Source: Oppiella nova (taxonomy: Eukaryota > Arthropoda > Arachnida > Sarcoptiformes > Oppiidae). From it: a DNA stretch of 38,216 nt. The stretch is from positions 1-38,216 of the forward strand of contig CAJPVJ010000122.1 of NCBI GenBank assembly GCA_905397405.1, written 5' to 3'. Position numbers and translations under genes: made by a program. Below are positions 10,343 to 22,559 of this stretch, piece by piece. Positions within the stretch are counted from its first letter, which is position 1. Each line of letters opens with the position of its first letter. The notes under the pieces are model-generated. The model saw only the letters and a program-made list of their open reading frames with translations, did no database searches and was not told the DNA's origin.

Positions 10343-10414
10343 TGTCCGGAGGCTATGCTCTGGTATTAAAGGGGCAGACACGTTAGATGCTTGACATACC
10401 GGTGCCCTACGTTG
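10343..10414 (-). other. Possible 24-codon minus-strand exon (speculative)
   Basis: On the minus strand, an acceptor-like TATTATAG is followed by 72 bp open in one frame, and then by the donor GTAAGT (10342-10337). The segment is 3n long and keeps phase 0. It sits in a GC-enriched island that runs on to about 10440. The acceptor lacks a pyrimidine tract and the GC richness continues upstream of it, which weakens the call. No domain recognised. Confidence 0.15.
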
Positions 10415-11599
10415 CTATAATAGCGTTAACGGCCGGCGTTTTAGGAAAATACTATCTCTTCTCTTGACTTCACATCAAAAACTTTTTACTCGTTTAGAGA
10501 TTTTTAAATAAAATCTTTCAGTCGACTAAATCTCTAAATAAGTATAGCTTTTCTATTTCGGCTATTATTGCCTCACCATTTGATGTGCCAATCCTTTATA
10601 TAACAGTTAGGGGTATGTAATGAATACAGGAAATGCCGTACATTTGGCTACTGTACCTCATTTGGGCATTATATCACACATTTTAAATACAATTATGCAA
10701 AAATTCTGTGCATAATGTTTTCAATTCTTTGCGTATTTTTACTTTTAAAACTTTTTTCTTATACATTCAATTTACGAAAATCTTATTCAAAGTTTATTAC
10801 TATTATATCATACAATATACTGTACAATTTAATTTTGGTTACTTCACTATAAACTCAATTAAAAATATATGTAATATACAAGTATCCATTATATAGCTAA
10901 TATAATAGTCTAATATAAAAAACTATTTCAGTCTCTATAAGTTTGTTCATTAGATTGAATGAAAATCCATTATTTTGTTATGTTTTTCTTGTTCAGCCTT
11001 TTCTCTCAATTTATCATTTAATGCAATGTTTTATACGGCATATAATGAGCAAAATATCTCATCTCTCAAAACACTTAACCGTCTCCTTATTGTCCGCAAA
11101 CTGCATCCCTATCCCACTCCTAACCCCCGGCACCGTAATAATCGTCAAACTTTTCATGTGTTCATAAATTTTAGTCAAATTTAAATGAATGTTAAGTTTT
11201 TATATATTTTTCTTATTATTTTCGGTTTAGGTTTTAATGCAATTCTCTCAATACGTTTGGAAATACCTTTATGTGATATTCCCGTATCTATCATAGTATC
11301 CCTCTATACCCCTCCCCTTCCCTTAAAAAGAGTTTTTATTTTATATGCAGTATTAAGACATCAATTGATTTATATATGTTTTCATACATTAATATACAGT
11401 ATATCTTAAGAGTTGTTATTATTTTTCGTTTTTGTTTTGTGTTTGGTTTTCAATTAAACGACTTTTCAAAACTTTTTGATTAATAGTTATGTATTCTTAT
11501 TATACAAAAGGATATGATTGGTATTTAATTCCTAATTTTATTTCATAAAGATTTTGTTTTGTTTTTAATTCAATAAAAAACTACTAAAAGAGCCTCTCG

Positions 11600-11625
11600 G
11601 AGAGAGAGAGAGAGAGAGAGAGAGA
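11600..11625 (+). repeat. (GA)n microsatellite
   Basis: Uninterrupted array of 26 bp, preceded by AGCCTCTCGG. Confidence 0.95.
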
Positions 11626-12413
11626 TTCATTATATTTTCAATGAACTTAACTTAGCCCAATGTTCATTTTATCGTATAGTGTATAAAGTATACTAAACCA
11701 CAAGTTTGTTATATAATTTCCAGAAATAAAGTTTCCTTTGCAATTATAACGATAGCATTAATTTGTTTTCAAACCCATAATATAAAACAAATTTTATTAC
11801 AATACTAAACGACAAAAATATTTTTGTATTTTGTTTTATGAATTAGAGTTTAAACGGTTTTTAATACAAATTTAATGAAAAAAATAGTTTTTATGTTAAT
11901 AAAATTATATATTAAAAAAGTAACATTAAATATGAATTCTGTTAAGGATTATATTGTAATTAATTTGTTTGTTGATTTGTATAATACAATTTAATATACG
12001 TGTCGACTGGAGGTCCATAAATAGATAACAGTGTATAAAAAGTAATTAGTTATACATTATTTGTAATAATAATTAGTTATAAAATTCTTATGTGTTTTTA
12101 TGCGATAATAATTATAACATTTCGTACATAATTTTGTGATTAATTAGTATTTTATGCAAAGGTGGTTTTTGTTTTTCCCTATCACAACATTAGTTTCCTA
12201 ACGATATCTTTAAACAGTTGTTAGTATAGAGAGAACTGTCGGAAATTAATAATAAGCATAAAATTTGCAAATATATTAATGTGTAGTGTTTTCTAAACAG
12301 AAATGCGTTTATTTTAATTTTTTCAAAAATATGCGGAAAAGAAAATTTTTGAAACATTTTTTGATGGATAAGAAAGTTATGAAGTTATGAGTGAGTGAGT
12401 GGTGAAGACTGAG

Positions 12414-12415
<2 letters not shown>

Positions 12416-12447
<32 letters not shown>
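12416..12447 (+). repeat. (GA)n microsatellite
   Basis: Uninterrupted array of 32 bp, preceded by a degenerate GAGTGAGTGAGTGG stretch that may be its decayed edge. Confidence 0.95.
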
Positions 12448-12452
<5 letters not shown>

Positions 12453-13518
12453 GAAAAACTAAGGTTAAGGGTTACATAAGCAAGCAAATTTATAAATGAT
12501 GTATGGATTCAGTGACACTATAATAAACTAAAAATACTGATAAAAATGAATAAATTAAAAACTATTAAACAATTAATTAATTTTAACCTTTTCTATTTGC
12601 CTATAAGTTATAGTTTATAACTAGAAATTTATCTAATTAATAAATTTTAAAATTGCTTAAATTTATTCTATATAAACAGATTAATTTAAATTAATTTCTC
12701 ATATTACAGATAAATATTTTGCTTATTTTAATCAATAAATTCAATTTTGTCGACAAATATTCTCACAGACCATCGCATATACTATTAATTTACTTGAATT
12801 CCACACAAAAATAATTATCTGTTTAATAAATTAAATATATATTTATAATCACTAATTGAATCCTTGAAATAATGTCAGATATGGTTAAGAGTCGGGCATA
12901 AGACAAATGACACAACATATACTTGATATTAAATAATTAATGTCGAAATATGATTAAATAAAATGCGCTACAATTTTCACAACCACTTTAGGCTTAATTT
13001 GAGATATAAGTTGTCTATTGTTTCCTAAAGATAGTCTCATTTGACAAAATCAATAGTTATATTGAAAGTAAAACAGAGTTGAGATAATTGTTACGACAAA
13101 TCTGTTAATATTATATAAAATGTCATTTAATGGCAATTCGTGTCAATTATTAAGAAATTTAATATAAAATGTTTTGTTATCAACAAATTTGTTAAATAAA
13201 TTTGCGGTTTAGTGAAGCGACTAATTGTGTATCCAATTAAACTTATCACCAAAAAAATATTTTAATAAAGTACTTGAATAAATTATAATTACAGTAAATA
13301 TTATATTATCAGAAAAATAATTATTATTAACTTATTATAAAACATTAAATTAATTATAAAATGTATAAATATTTTGTGAAAACTATAAATAATTTATTTA
13401 TTATAGGAAATACTGGCCATACTTTTTTGGGGAAGTCATAAAAACTAAACTTTGAAATAAAATTATAATAAATTAATCGAAAATAATAATAAGAATCTCA
13501 ACTGTTTTTATGTGATTT

Positions 13519-13543
13519 AATCGCCACTACTTTCGTGGTGATT
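13519..13543 (+). other. Small stem-loop
   Basis: AATCGCCAC (13519-13527) and GTGGTGATT (13535-13543) flank a 7-base loop. In plus-strand RNA all nine positions pair, one as a G-U wobble. No known element recognised. Confidence 0.3.
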
Positions 13544-14787
13544 TAAGTTCCCGATATATAAGAGTCCATTAATTACAGATTACTTAAAAATAGGTAATTA
13601 TTAATATTTAAGTCCTTTTTATTTAGGTGTTCATTGGGAGCAATATAACATGTGATTAATTTAAACTATAGTTATTAGTAGATTTATATACCAATTAAAT
13701 ATGTCCTTGCTTTCAAAAGGTTATTGATGCGCTTATAATCAAAATGTATATTTTATACCCGGATTAATTAAATATAGATAACAATACAGTAGCTAATAGA
13801 GTACACTATATCAGAGTATGAGTATATGAAAACTGCACTAATAAATAAAATAATAAAACAAAATTAAAAGTTAACCCGTTTTGTACACGATATAGTCATT
13901 AAAAACTCCGATTATTAATCACATGATCGCTATCTCTACTACCCGTATGCCATACACTATAAATAAATATTTTGGTGGTTCACTATAAAAACTAAATTAA
14001 TTTATTTCACTCATAAAACAATTAATTTATATATACTCCTAAACCCTACTGGTGCCAAAATAGTGAACCCCCTTATGGCGTTTATGTACTTTTGAAACTA
14101 ATGTACCCTCCAAAATTCAGATGTCAACACACATTAAATATATTTTTCGACAATTTAAGAACACTTAACATAAAAAATACAATAGTATATAAGGGCCTTA
14201 AACAAATAAATATAGCGAAAACCTACCGAAACAAACAGTGAATTGTGTTTTTTGTGTGTTTCGCGATTTTGCTTTTGTTTTTTGGCACAAAAATAAGACT
14301 AAAGAGTTGTTTATTATATTATAATTATTATGGAAATCATGTCTTAAAGTGAAAGTCATTATACGCTTTGGCGTATACTATGTTTGCACTATAATCTGCA
14401 TAAAAAATATATTTTTAAACTCACAATACCTTGTGTACACTATTGGTTATTATAACGAGAATCCAATTGTATGTAAAATTATGTTAATTATAGCGAGAAA
14501 GCGAGTCATTTGAATGCAAACAACAGTTGTTATAAAAATAAGCGTAAAATAATTTATATTCACATATAATTTATTATGGGATTTAAAGTTAAAATATTTA
14601 AATAAAATATAAATATTTCTGAAACATATGCAAATATTATATAATATGATTCAATAAATTGTATTTTTACTGTCAAAATATTAATCCCTTAATCACACCA
14701 AAAAATATTATATAAAACTAATAAAGAAAATATTTTTATTATGAGAAATAAAGTAAAATTCAGTTTTTATTATATTTTATTACAAAC

Positions 14788-14790
<3 letters not shown>

Positions 14791-14819
<29 letters not shown>
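14791..14819 (+). repeat. (TC)n microsatellite
   Basis: Array of 29 bp marking the left edge of the 546-bp duplicated unit. A shorter TC run (15353-15365) marks the edge of the second unit. Confidence 0.95.
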
Positions 14820-14820
<1 letters not shown>

Positions 14821-15903
14821 ACTGTTTAGTTACTATAGATATATACATCACTGGGAGGTGAAATGACCTGAACAAATAAAATTCAAGTGTATATCCCGGA
14901 TAATAAATATCGTACTACTTGAGTATACTATAATTTTATCAATTCATAGCAACCGGCAGTGAAAACAATAAAATAAAGGATTATCTTTATATTTATATAC
15001 TCAATACAAAAACATTGTATTTTTATATTGCAATTCATATGAAACACTCTAGGACCTAGAAGTATATTCAATAAGACAATATTACAAATCCCGTTATATA
15101 AGAATCTAACTATATTTGAAAAGTAAATCTTAATTTAAACACTCATTCAAACTATTTCAAGATATTTCATATACCAGATTTACACCTGTATTGTGAATCC
15201 ACTTTCCATATGAAAGTGCTTTTAAAACATACTTTTCGTTTCAATTGAAACATTCTTTTGTTTGGCGGGGGTTTTGTACTACAGATCCCGGCGCTGATGA
15301 GCACCACTACCACTCGTTATATAACAGTTTTAGTGGCAAATAATTCCCAGAATCTCTCTCTCTCTAACTGTTTAGTTACTATAGATATATACATCACTGG
15401 GAGGTGAAATGACCTGAACAAATAAAATTCAAGTGTATATCCCGGATAATAAATATCGTACTACTTGAGTATACTATAACTTTATCAATTCATAGCAACC
15501 GACAGTGAAAACAATAAAATAAAGGATTATCTTTATATTTATATACTCAATACAAAAACATTGTATTTTTATATTGCAATTCATAGGAAACACTCTAGGA
15601 CCTAGAGTCTAAGTATATTCAATAAGACAATATTACAAATCCCGTTATATAAGAACCCAACTATATTTGAAAAGTAAATCTTAATTTTAACACTCATTCA
15701 AACTATTTCAAGATATTTCATATACCAGATTTACACCTGTATTGTGAATCCACTTTCCATATGAAAGTGCTTTTTAAACATACTTTTCGTTTCAATTGAA
15801 ACATTCTTTTGTTTGGCGGGGGTTTTGTACTACAGATCCCGGCGCTGATGAGCACCACTACCACTCGTTATATAACAGTTTTAGTGGCAAATAATTCCCA
15901 GAA
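14807..15903 (+). repeat. Tandem duplication, two units of 546 and 551 bp
   Basis: Unit 1 is 14807-15352 and unit 2 is 15353-15903, in the same orientation. By eye they differ at about seven or eight bases plus a 5-bp indel (CCTAGAAGTAT versus CCTAGAGTCTAAGTAT, near 15600). Each starts in a TC run and ends ...AATTCCCAGAA. Neither unit has a transposase-like frame or terminal inverted repeats. It is either a recent tandem duplication or two alleles placed end to end by the assembler. Confidence 0.93.
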
Positions 15904-16124
15904 CTCAAGGAGAGTACAAGTGATCGATAGTGGATAATGAGTACCAGAAATGGTCCCCATTCCTAATCATGTCGGGTAACCAGGGATGTTGTAGTAAATA
16001 TAACAGTTTTAGTGGCAAATAATTCCCAGAACTCAAGGAGAGTACAAGTGATCGATAGTGGATAATGAGTACCAGAAATGGTCCCCATTCCTAATCATGT
16101 CGGGTAACCAGGGATGTTGTAGTA
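15870..16124 (+). repeat. Exact 127-bp direct repeat, copies separated by one base
   Basis: Copies are 15870-15996 and 15998-16124, with a single A at 15997 between them. Identity ends on both sides at exactly 127 bp (15869 t versus 15997 a; 15997 a versus 16125 t). The first copy overlaps the end of the 551-bp unit, so AACAGTTTTAGTGGC occurs three times in this region. Confidence 0.93.
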
Positions 16125-16817
16125 TACCAACACTAATCCCATATATAATATAATTAACTCGTAGAAACTATTTTGCATAATAAGTTATTATTCAACATCA
16201 CAGTATACTTTTGTATTGTGATGATTATTAAAATATACTAAATTCTTAATGTTACTAAATTCTCTAGTTTCTGAATTTTGTTTTGTATATTACAAGTACA
16301 GTGTATAAGTTGTCTGAAAATATAATTATGCATAAATGTCTAATCAATATGAATGATATACAGTACTTACTAATAAAGATGTATTTCATATAAATGTCTT
16401 AATAACCATTTGCAATAAGATCTGACGGTTTAATTATTAAAGCTAACCAAAATGAATGAATGTCTGACAAAACAATTCATACAATGATTATTTTTGGACA
16501 TTGAGAATCAAACATTAAGTTGTATATGAAATCATATGATTAATTTTTACATTCAGAATACTAGATAATTTAGTTTCATTTAAATTATTGATTAACCACT
16601 TAAAAGCAGTATTAATCAAATGTTTATAGCAAAGTCGAAAAGTAGACTATATTTGATAGACCTGGCGATCCCAGGCCTCCCCACTCACACAACCCCTCGC
16701 TTGGAAGGGGAGGAGAGATAACCAGAGAAATGTGTGATTATTATTAAATGTATGATTCATCGAAATACAGCGTGTGTTTTGTTTGCATCCCTAATATTAC
16801 AAATATCAGCAAAAATG

Positions 16818-16845
16818 CTCTCTCTCTCTCTCTCTCTCCCTCTCT
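16818..16845 (+). repeat. (CT)n microsatellite, interrupted
   Basis: CT array with a CC interruption at 16839-16840. Confidence 0.9.
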
Positions 16846-17811
16846 TAATGCTATTCTAATGCACTGTATTTTAGTGATGTTCGTTGTAGTAATTGAAAAT
16901 ATACGTCCAGGTGTTTGCATAGTAAGAATCGGTTGGTTAACGTTAAACATTATTAAGCACATGGATATGCAATGTAAATATTGCTTATATTCTCATCAAG
17001 TAGTTTTCTTGTAATATTTACGTATATTATATTTGCTAGCATTTCTAACTGATTATTATTATTATTATTATTTGCACTGTAAGACATTTCTATCTGACTA
17101 TTCATTACTTATACAGTGAATAACAAAATAACAATTTTATTCATTAGCCTATCACACGAGTTAAGCAAGATACTTTATTACGGAATGGAATCCATTAATA
17201 AATTTTAATATACTTTTGATTTTTACAGTAAACCCTTTCATACGATTTTTAATCGATAAGAAAACTCATTATCAATTCATTAACTTTCAATTTTTAGCCA
17301 TTAATTAAAATCTCTCGCAACCAAAAACACAAAAATCTATTTTTATTGTGTATTTATCTCTGGAAAATAAATATTTATTTTTTAATCTCAAACTTGAACT
17401 GAAGTGCAAATATCGTATAAAATTGCTTTTTGCAGAGAAATACAAATTATAAGCAAATAATCTCTCGATTCTATGATACGATCGGAACATTCCTTATATA
17501 CCTGTAATCCGTTTCCCAAATGGACGGGTATTTTATGTAAGATATTTATTTATTAAACACTTTTTTATATCCCTCTCTCAGTTACTTTTGCATTTGATTT
17601 GAGTCTAACTGAACGCTCAGATAATAAGTATTGATATATAAAAGTTATAAATAGTGTACATTTCGTATGATATAATCAATGCAAACAAATATATAAGACT
17701 TTCGCTGCAAATTGCCATTCGTTTGAGTGTTAATGAAAGTTAGAGGGAAAACGAGTCCATCATTTCATGTTATCACACCATACCATACAATTCCCTACCA
17801 TTCCTCTATTG

Positions 17812-17813
<2 letters not shown>

Positions 17814-17843
<30 letters not shown>
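17814..17843 (+). repeat. (TC)n microsatellite
   Basis: Uninterrupted array of 30 bp. Confidence 0.95.
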
Positions 17844-17845
<2 letters not shown>

Positions 17846-18461
17846 ATTGATGACAACTTGCATATGAATGTGTCATACAATTTACATCTAAGGGTAATAA
17901 TCTCTCGATTGAAGCAATTTATTTATCAAAATAAAATTATATTTCCATATATTATACAATCCGCTTTAAAAACCCAATCTTTAATATGTTAAAAATAATT
18001 ATATTTCATTTGTATTTCAAATTATAATTTACAGTTTTCCATGAGTAACAAAAAAAGTTCAAATTTGTAACAAAAAACATAAGCAAGCAAAAGAAATATT
18101 TTACATTTTAATCAAAATATAAAATAAAAATTGCACTCATATGATTGATAATACAGTTTATTTATGATTTTGTAAATTTAATTTAAATATTAATCCATTA
18201 TTAAAGTGGATTGACGTTTAAAATTAATGGCATTTTATTCATTTATTAATCAATTAAATTATACCAAAAGTTTGAGGTGAGGGATGGGATGGGGCCGAGT
18301 AGTAGTAGTAATACTGTATTATCTAAGGATAGGTATATTGAATGGCCGATTGAATGTCAAATATTTTTATACACACTTCACATGACTTTAGTTATGTTAC
18401 CATTTCTTTTCAGAGATAATACTCTAAATTTTATTTCGTATATAATTTTTTCTCAATCTAT

Positions 18462-18464
<3 letters not shown>

Positions 18465-18503
<39 letters not shown>
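18465..18503 (+). repeat. (GA)n microsatellite
   Basis: Uninterrupted array of 39 bp. An 81-residue frame runs through it and ends in Arg-Glu repeats, which is translated microsatellite and not a gene. Confidence 0.95.
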
Positions 18504-18505
<2 letters not shown>

Positions 18506-18539
18506 ATCAAACTCTCACATAAACTACCAGTCCTTGGCG

Positions 18540-19005
18540 TTAGGAACACCGAATTTATACACAAAAACCTGAACTTAAGGTACGGGAGGGGGTAATCAAG
18601 TATGATATAAATAATGTACTTGTTGCTAAATCAAGTTAGCAGGACTGGAAGCTTAAATAGTCAACAATTAATTAAGCAAGTTCATAAATTAGCCAATTTG
18701 CACTAAGTCAAGTATATACTGGGCACAAATCACGCGAAAACTTATCAGGATTACATATCAATATGTACGGACTTTGCAGTTACACACAATCATACATTAT
18801 ATAACATATAACTACTGTATGCATAAATCCCTTGGCTATGGCTTCGGGGGTTATAATCCACAGCCAAATACACCATACATTCGAGTGCTTTAAACACAGA
18901 ATTTTTACTTCTATTGCATTTTTTATGGCTCACAGGCCTTACACTTCTCACTGCCAGTGAACACACACATACATAAGCCGTATAGCCGGTGCTCTCTCTC
19001 TCTCG

Positions 19006-19040
<35 letters not shown>

Positions 19041-19440
19041 ATACGAAGGTTGTTGTCTCTTCCTCCCAGTTCTCTCACTCGCGCACACATACACATAGCA
19101 CTGGCATAGCATGAATGCCTGCCATACCCTCTCTGAGATACCCTCTCACTCTAACTAATGGCAGAGAAAAGCACTGTTCAGTTACATAACTGAGCGGCTG
19201 ATGAGCTGATCGTATAATACCTCTCCCGGAGTTGTGGTGCTCTTTGAGAGGATAGTACACTCCTGACGACTCTGACTGCCAGTGCAGTCATAGATAGAGA
19301 GAGACAGAGAAGCGAGAGGTTAGGGCATAGGAAAGGCTGAAGCTATCGGTGCACTCCGTGTATGCAATTCAAGTGAAAGTGCTATCTCTCTGTCAAAACG
19401 TAACGCCAATAATAATAGCAAATAGTAATCACTTCTCTCT
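18540..19440. other. GC-enriched region, candidate regulatory or exonic island
   Basis: The largest G+C-enriched stretch outside the SDR genes. It contains CA-rich, CT-rich and GAGAGA words, the 18992-19040 CT array and an inverted repeat TCAGTTA/TAACTGA (19178-19193). Short open frames occur on both strands (for example 61 codons on the minus strand, 19075-19260), but none carries a recognisable domain. Clustered GAGA words would suit a promoter or Polycomb-type element in arthropods; that is inference. Confidence 0.2.
18992..19040 (+). repeat. (CT)n microsatellite, interrupted
   Basis: CT array broken twice by CG steps (TCTCGCTCTCTCGCTCTC) before a pure 3' half. Confidence 0.93.
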
Positions 19441-22400
19441 CGAAATGCTATTTAGAAAAAACTTTTTTGTATTATTGAATATTTGAATTTGAAAATCTTG
19501 CGAAATGTGTGCTTAAAGTGAAATTTTTATTTGCATTTCTTATGTGAATAGAGAGTACATAATAATAACATAAAAAAGTTTTTTTTGCATTTATCAAACT
19601 TTTTTAATAATATTGGAAAAAAGAGTGAATATATTTTCATTTATGTGTTTCGCTAATATTGTGTTTGTTATTGAATGTGTTTTTATTACAATTGTGTGTT
19701 TTAATTAAAAACCTATTTGTCCACACTTTATTTGAACACAAGTTTTTTCGCATTAATAATTTTATGGCTCATTTTGGTGTGTGTTTTATGCGTTAATTGT
19801 TTACGAAAATTAAATAATATATTTCCAATTCCGTGAGACAAGAATTTTCTGCCACTTTATTACATTAAGTGTTGTTTTCATTTCGTATTTGTTTTTATCT
19901 CACATTTTTATATACACAACGATATATACATACATATAATATAATAAAAGTTTATTTTTTAATTATCGCTCTTAAGTTCATATAAATTTGTTTTATATGT
20001 AATATTAAATAAAAATTAACAAAAGTGTTTTATTTAAGTATACCTTTCGACGTTAAGTACACATATCATAGATTTTTAGTGTAAAAACTAATATTAAGTA
20101 TGAATATAATAAAACAAATGCAAAGAAATACTTTTCCTATGAATAAGTATTTTATTTCTTAATTAATGTGTGGAAAAGATTTTTATCATTAATATAAATC
20201 TTTGGCTCTGAAAAAGTGTTTATATATTTTTATGTGTGTATATATTGAGCACCGAAATATATATAACTATTTGTTGTGTCAAATGACTGACGGGAATGAT
20301 ATATTAATGCAAAGAAAAAATATTTTTGGCGATAATTTTCATACATAGTGTGTACTGATATGTAATGTCTTTTGATTGGGAAACGCAAAGTCAATGTGTT
20401 TTAAGCGCAGAGTTTGTGAACTAAATGTTTTAAATATTTGTCGTTTGGATGAGATATACATTTGTGTATAAAAATCCAAAAAACACAGACTTTTTTAATA
20501 CTTGATATTCGGTAGATATCAAGACAACAAAAATATTTGCCACACCGACAGCTGTCTTGTGTATACCGTTCCCCTACACCACACACACAGATAGGACAGG
20601 AACGACATACCACACCAACAGACCATACCATTGCTCCGGTTGTCTATGAATATACTGTATGTTTCAATGTATGACATCTCTCCCAAAGACTTATTGATAA
20701 ATCAGTGCTCAAGAGATGCTGAAGGACTGGATGATAGCATAAGTGATAAAAAGGGATTTCTGTGAAAATATCTTTTCATTTATTTATAATACAGTGTGAG
20801 TTCACAAAACATTTTTTCGTGTCGATTCCTACCCATCCCTTTCCCAAATATTTCCGAAACTATTTTTAGGCTTTATATTCATCTAATATTTTAAAGACTC
20901 GTAAAAAGTTTTGTTGTCTTTTTTGTGTGAATACCTAAACGACGACGACTTCATAATATATTATGAAACGCACGACAAAAATAAAACATTTTATTTCTAT
21001 AAATACATAGAAATATTGATCACAAATATTACAAATTCATACAAATATTCCTGAATTTTGCGAGAGATTTGACTTCAATTTTTGCATTGTTTTGAAAACA
21101 CACATAAACTTTTGGTTTACTCCACAAACGCAAACTCAGACACACAATGATATTCTCAAAGTAAGTCAATATAATTGTATTTCTGAATATATTTCTCTTT
21201 CTCTCCACTTTTTATTCATATATATTATTGTTATTTATATTATAAGTTATTGTGAAATATATTATTATTTATTCGAGAAGTAAAAGTGAAAACGTTTTTG
21301 GGCGTTTACGTTGAAAACTATTTTTACTTAAGCTTACGAACCCATGTATTTTATCGGGGGTATATTCTCTCACTTATCCATTCAAAATATTCAATGATAT
21401 AATGATTTTTCATACTTTTCAAATGAATGGTATGTGAGAAAATATGTATAATAAATGAATTATTGAATACATTTGCTGAGAGCGAAAACTATTTTCAAAA
21501 ATGATTACAATATTTCTCCCGAAAGCTAAGCATAACTTATTGTAATAATAAGGCGTTTATAACACATATTACTTAATGTATAAAAAACCATTTGTTTCGA
21601 TCGTTTTGTGTGTTCACTATATATCTCTCGATATATTTATTCAGTTTTGTTTAGCAATTCATTTATCATTTTTCGCAGAGATATATATATACCATACAAT
21701 CAGTAATCGGTGTACTTTCTCAACAGTGTATTAATGGTTTATAAATTGACAGTCAATAGTGTACTGACAAATTCAAGTCGTGCCAAACGTAGCCAACCCC
21801 GGCATACATGGCTATTAAGTCTAAAATATTAATCTACCTGCTCAGATTTCTTAGGCAGATATAATAGCGAGGGTTTACTGTAATTATTACGTGAATACAC
21901 TTGTTATTCATAAAACACGGCATAAACTATGCTAGAAATCTGCACCTAATTTGAATACATTATTAAATTAAAACATATTTCGCAAAATTAATAAATAAAG
22001 CGAATAATAATGAATGGATAAAAAAGTTTTGACCGAAATTTTTCTAGCAATCGAAACAATAGTTTTTGTTTTTGCTTTTTTTATTAGCGATATTGTGAAC
22101 TAATTATATATTTTAAAATAATATTTGGCTCCAAGTGTTGGATACAAATTAGATTAAGAAAACTTAATCATTAATAAAAAACAAAAGCTTACACAAGAAA
22201 TTAAAACCAATTATTCAAATGCAACAAAAATTTAAATTATAAATGAATTGTTTTAATATTATTATATATCATGTGATAAATTATTTGAAGTGTATATTTC
22301 ATGACTTATGCATAAAATTTAAATTATAGTTTGGGTGCAAAAATCAAATCAAATGTGTATAACGTTTAAGAGGCGAATAATAATACATATAAAACACAAT

Positions 22401-22559
22401 ATATTTTATATAAAAAACTAAAAGTACAGGTCTTTTGATTTATTCAATGAACACAAAAAACATGTTTAATATTTAAAAAAGTATAGATTTATTTCTTTGT
22501 GAGGGCCGAGCCTTAAATAAAAATTGAATCAAAATATAAAATACGTATTTTCTCGATAG
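19441..22559. other. AT-rich non-coding DNA
   Basis: No gene supported. A cysteine-rich 76-residue minus-strand frame (20401-20631) comes from a GT-rich stretch and matches no zinc-binding pattern I know. A hairpin with arms CTTGATAT/ATATCAAG and a 7-base loop lies at 20501-20523. Confidence 0.45.
21870..21882 (-). other. Transposon-end-like motif (possible pogo/Tigger-type terminal repeat)
   Basis: On the minus strand the sequence reads TACAGTAAACCCTCGCTAT. From memory this resembles the ends of some pogo/Tigger-type elements next to a TA target. The same 13 bases TACAGTAAACCCT occur on the plus strand at 17224-17236. No transposase frame lies between them, and no closer partner end was seen. 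Confidence 0.2.

Larger units (their letters stand above)
10441..14790. other. AT-rich non-coding DNA with two GA arrays
   Basis: No gene that I can support. The 74-residue frames at 10943-11167 and 11185-11409 have the phenylalanine/isoleucine/leucine-rich composition expected of chance frames in AT-rich DNA. A small hairpin lies at 13519-13543. Confidence 0.5.
16125..18269. other. AT-rich non-coding DNA
   Basis: No supportable gene. A GC-richer patch at 16655-16715 holds two small dyads: CCTGG/CCAGG (16661-16675) and CCCCT/AGGGG (16693-16710). A short (TTA)n run lies near 17055-17071. Confidence 0.5.

Noticed and set aside
18277-18522. Frames with Arg-Glu or Ser-Leu repeats (here and at 26211-26393, 28296-28493, 32473-32790, 16744-17014)
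   Set aside because: The repeats are translations of GA/TC microsatellites. The remaining residues show no family features.
19181-19190. GTTACATAAC as a PAR-bZIP (vrille/Pdp1-type) binding site
   Set aside because: It fits the consensus, but similar TTATGTAA words occur elsewhere in the window (for example near 23750, 36793 and 37970), as expected in AT-rich DNA.
20401-20631. Cysteine-rich minus-strand frame as a zinc finger
   Set aside because: Cysteines cluster only because the strand is GT-rich there. Spacing fits no RING, LIM or C2H2 pattern and histidines are misplaced.
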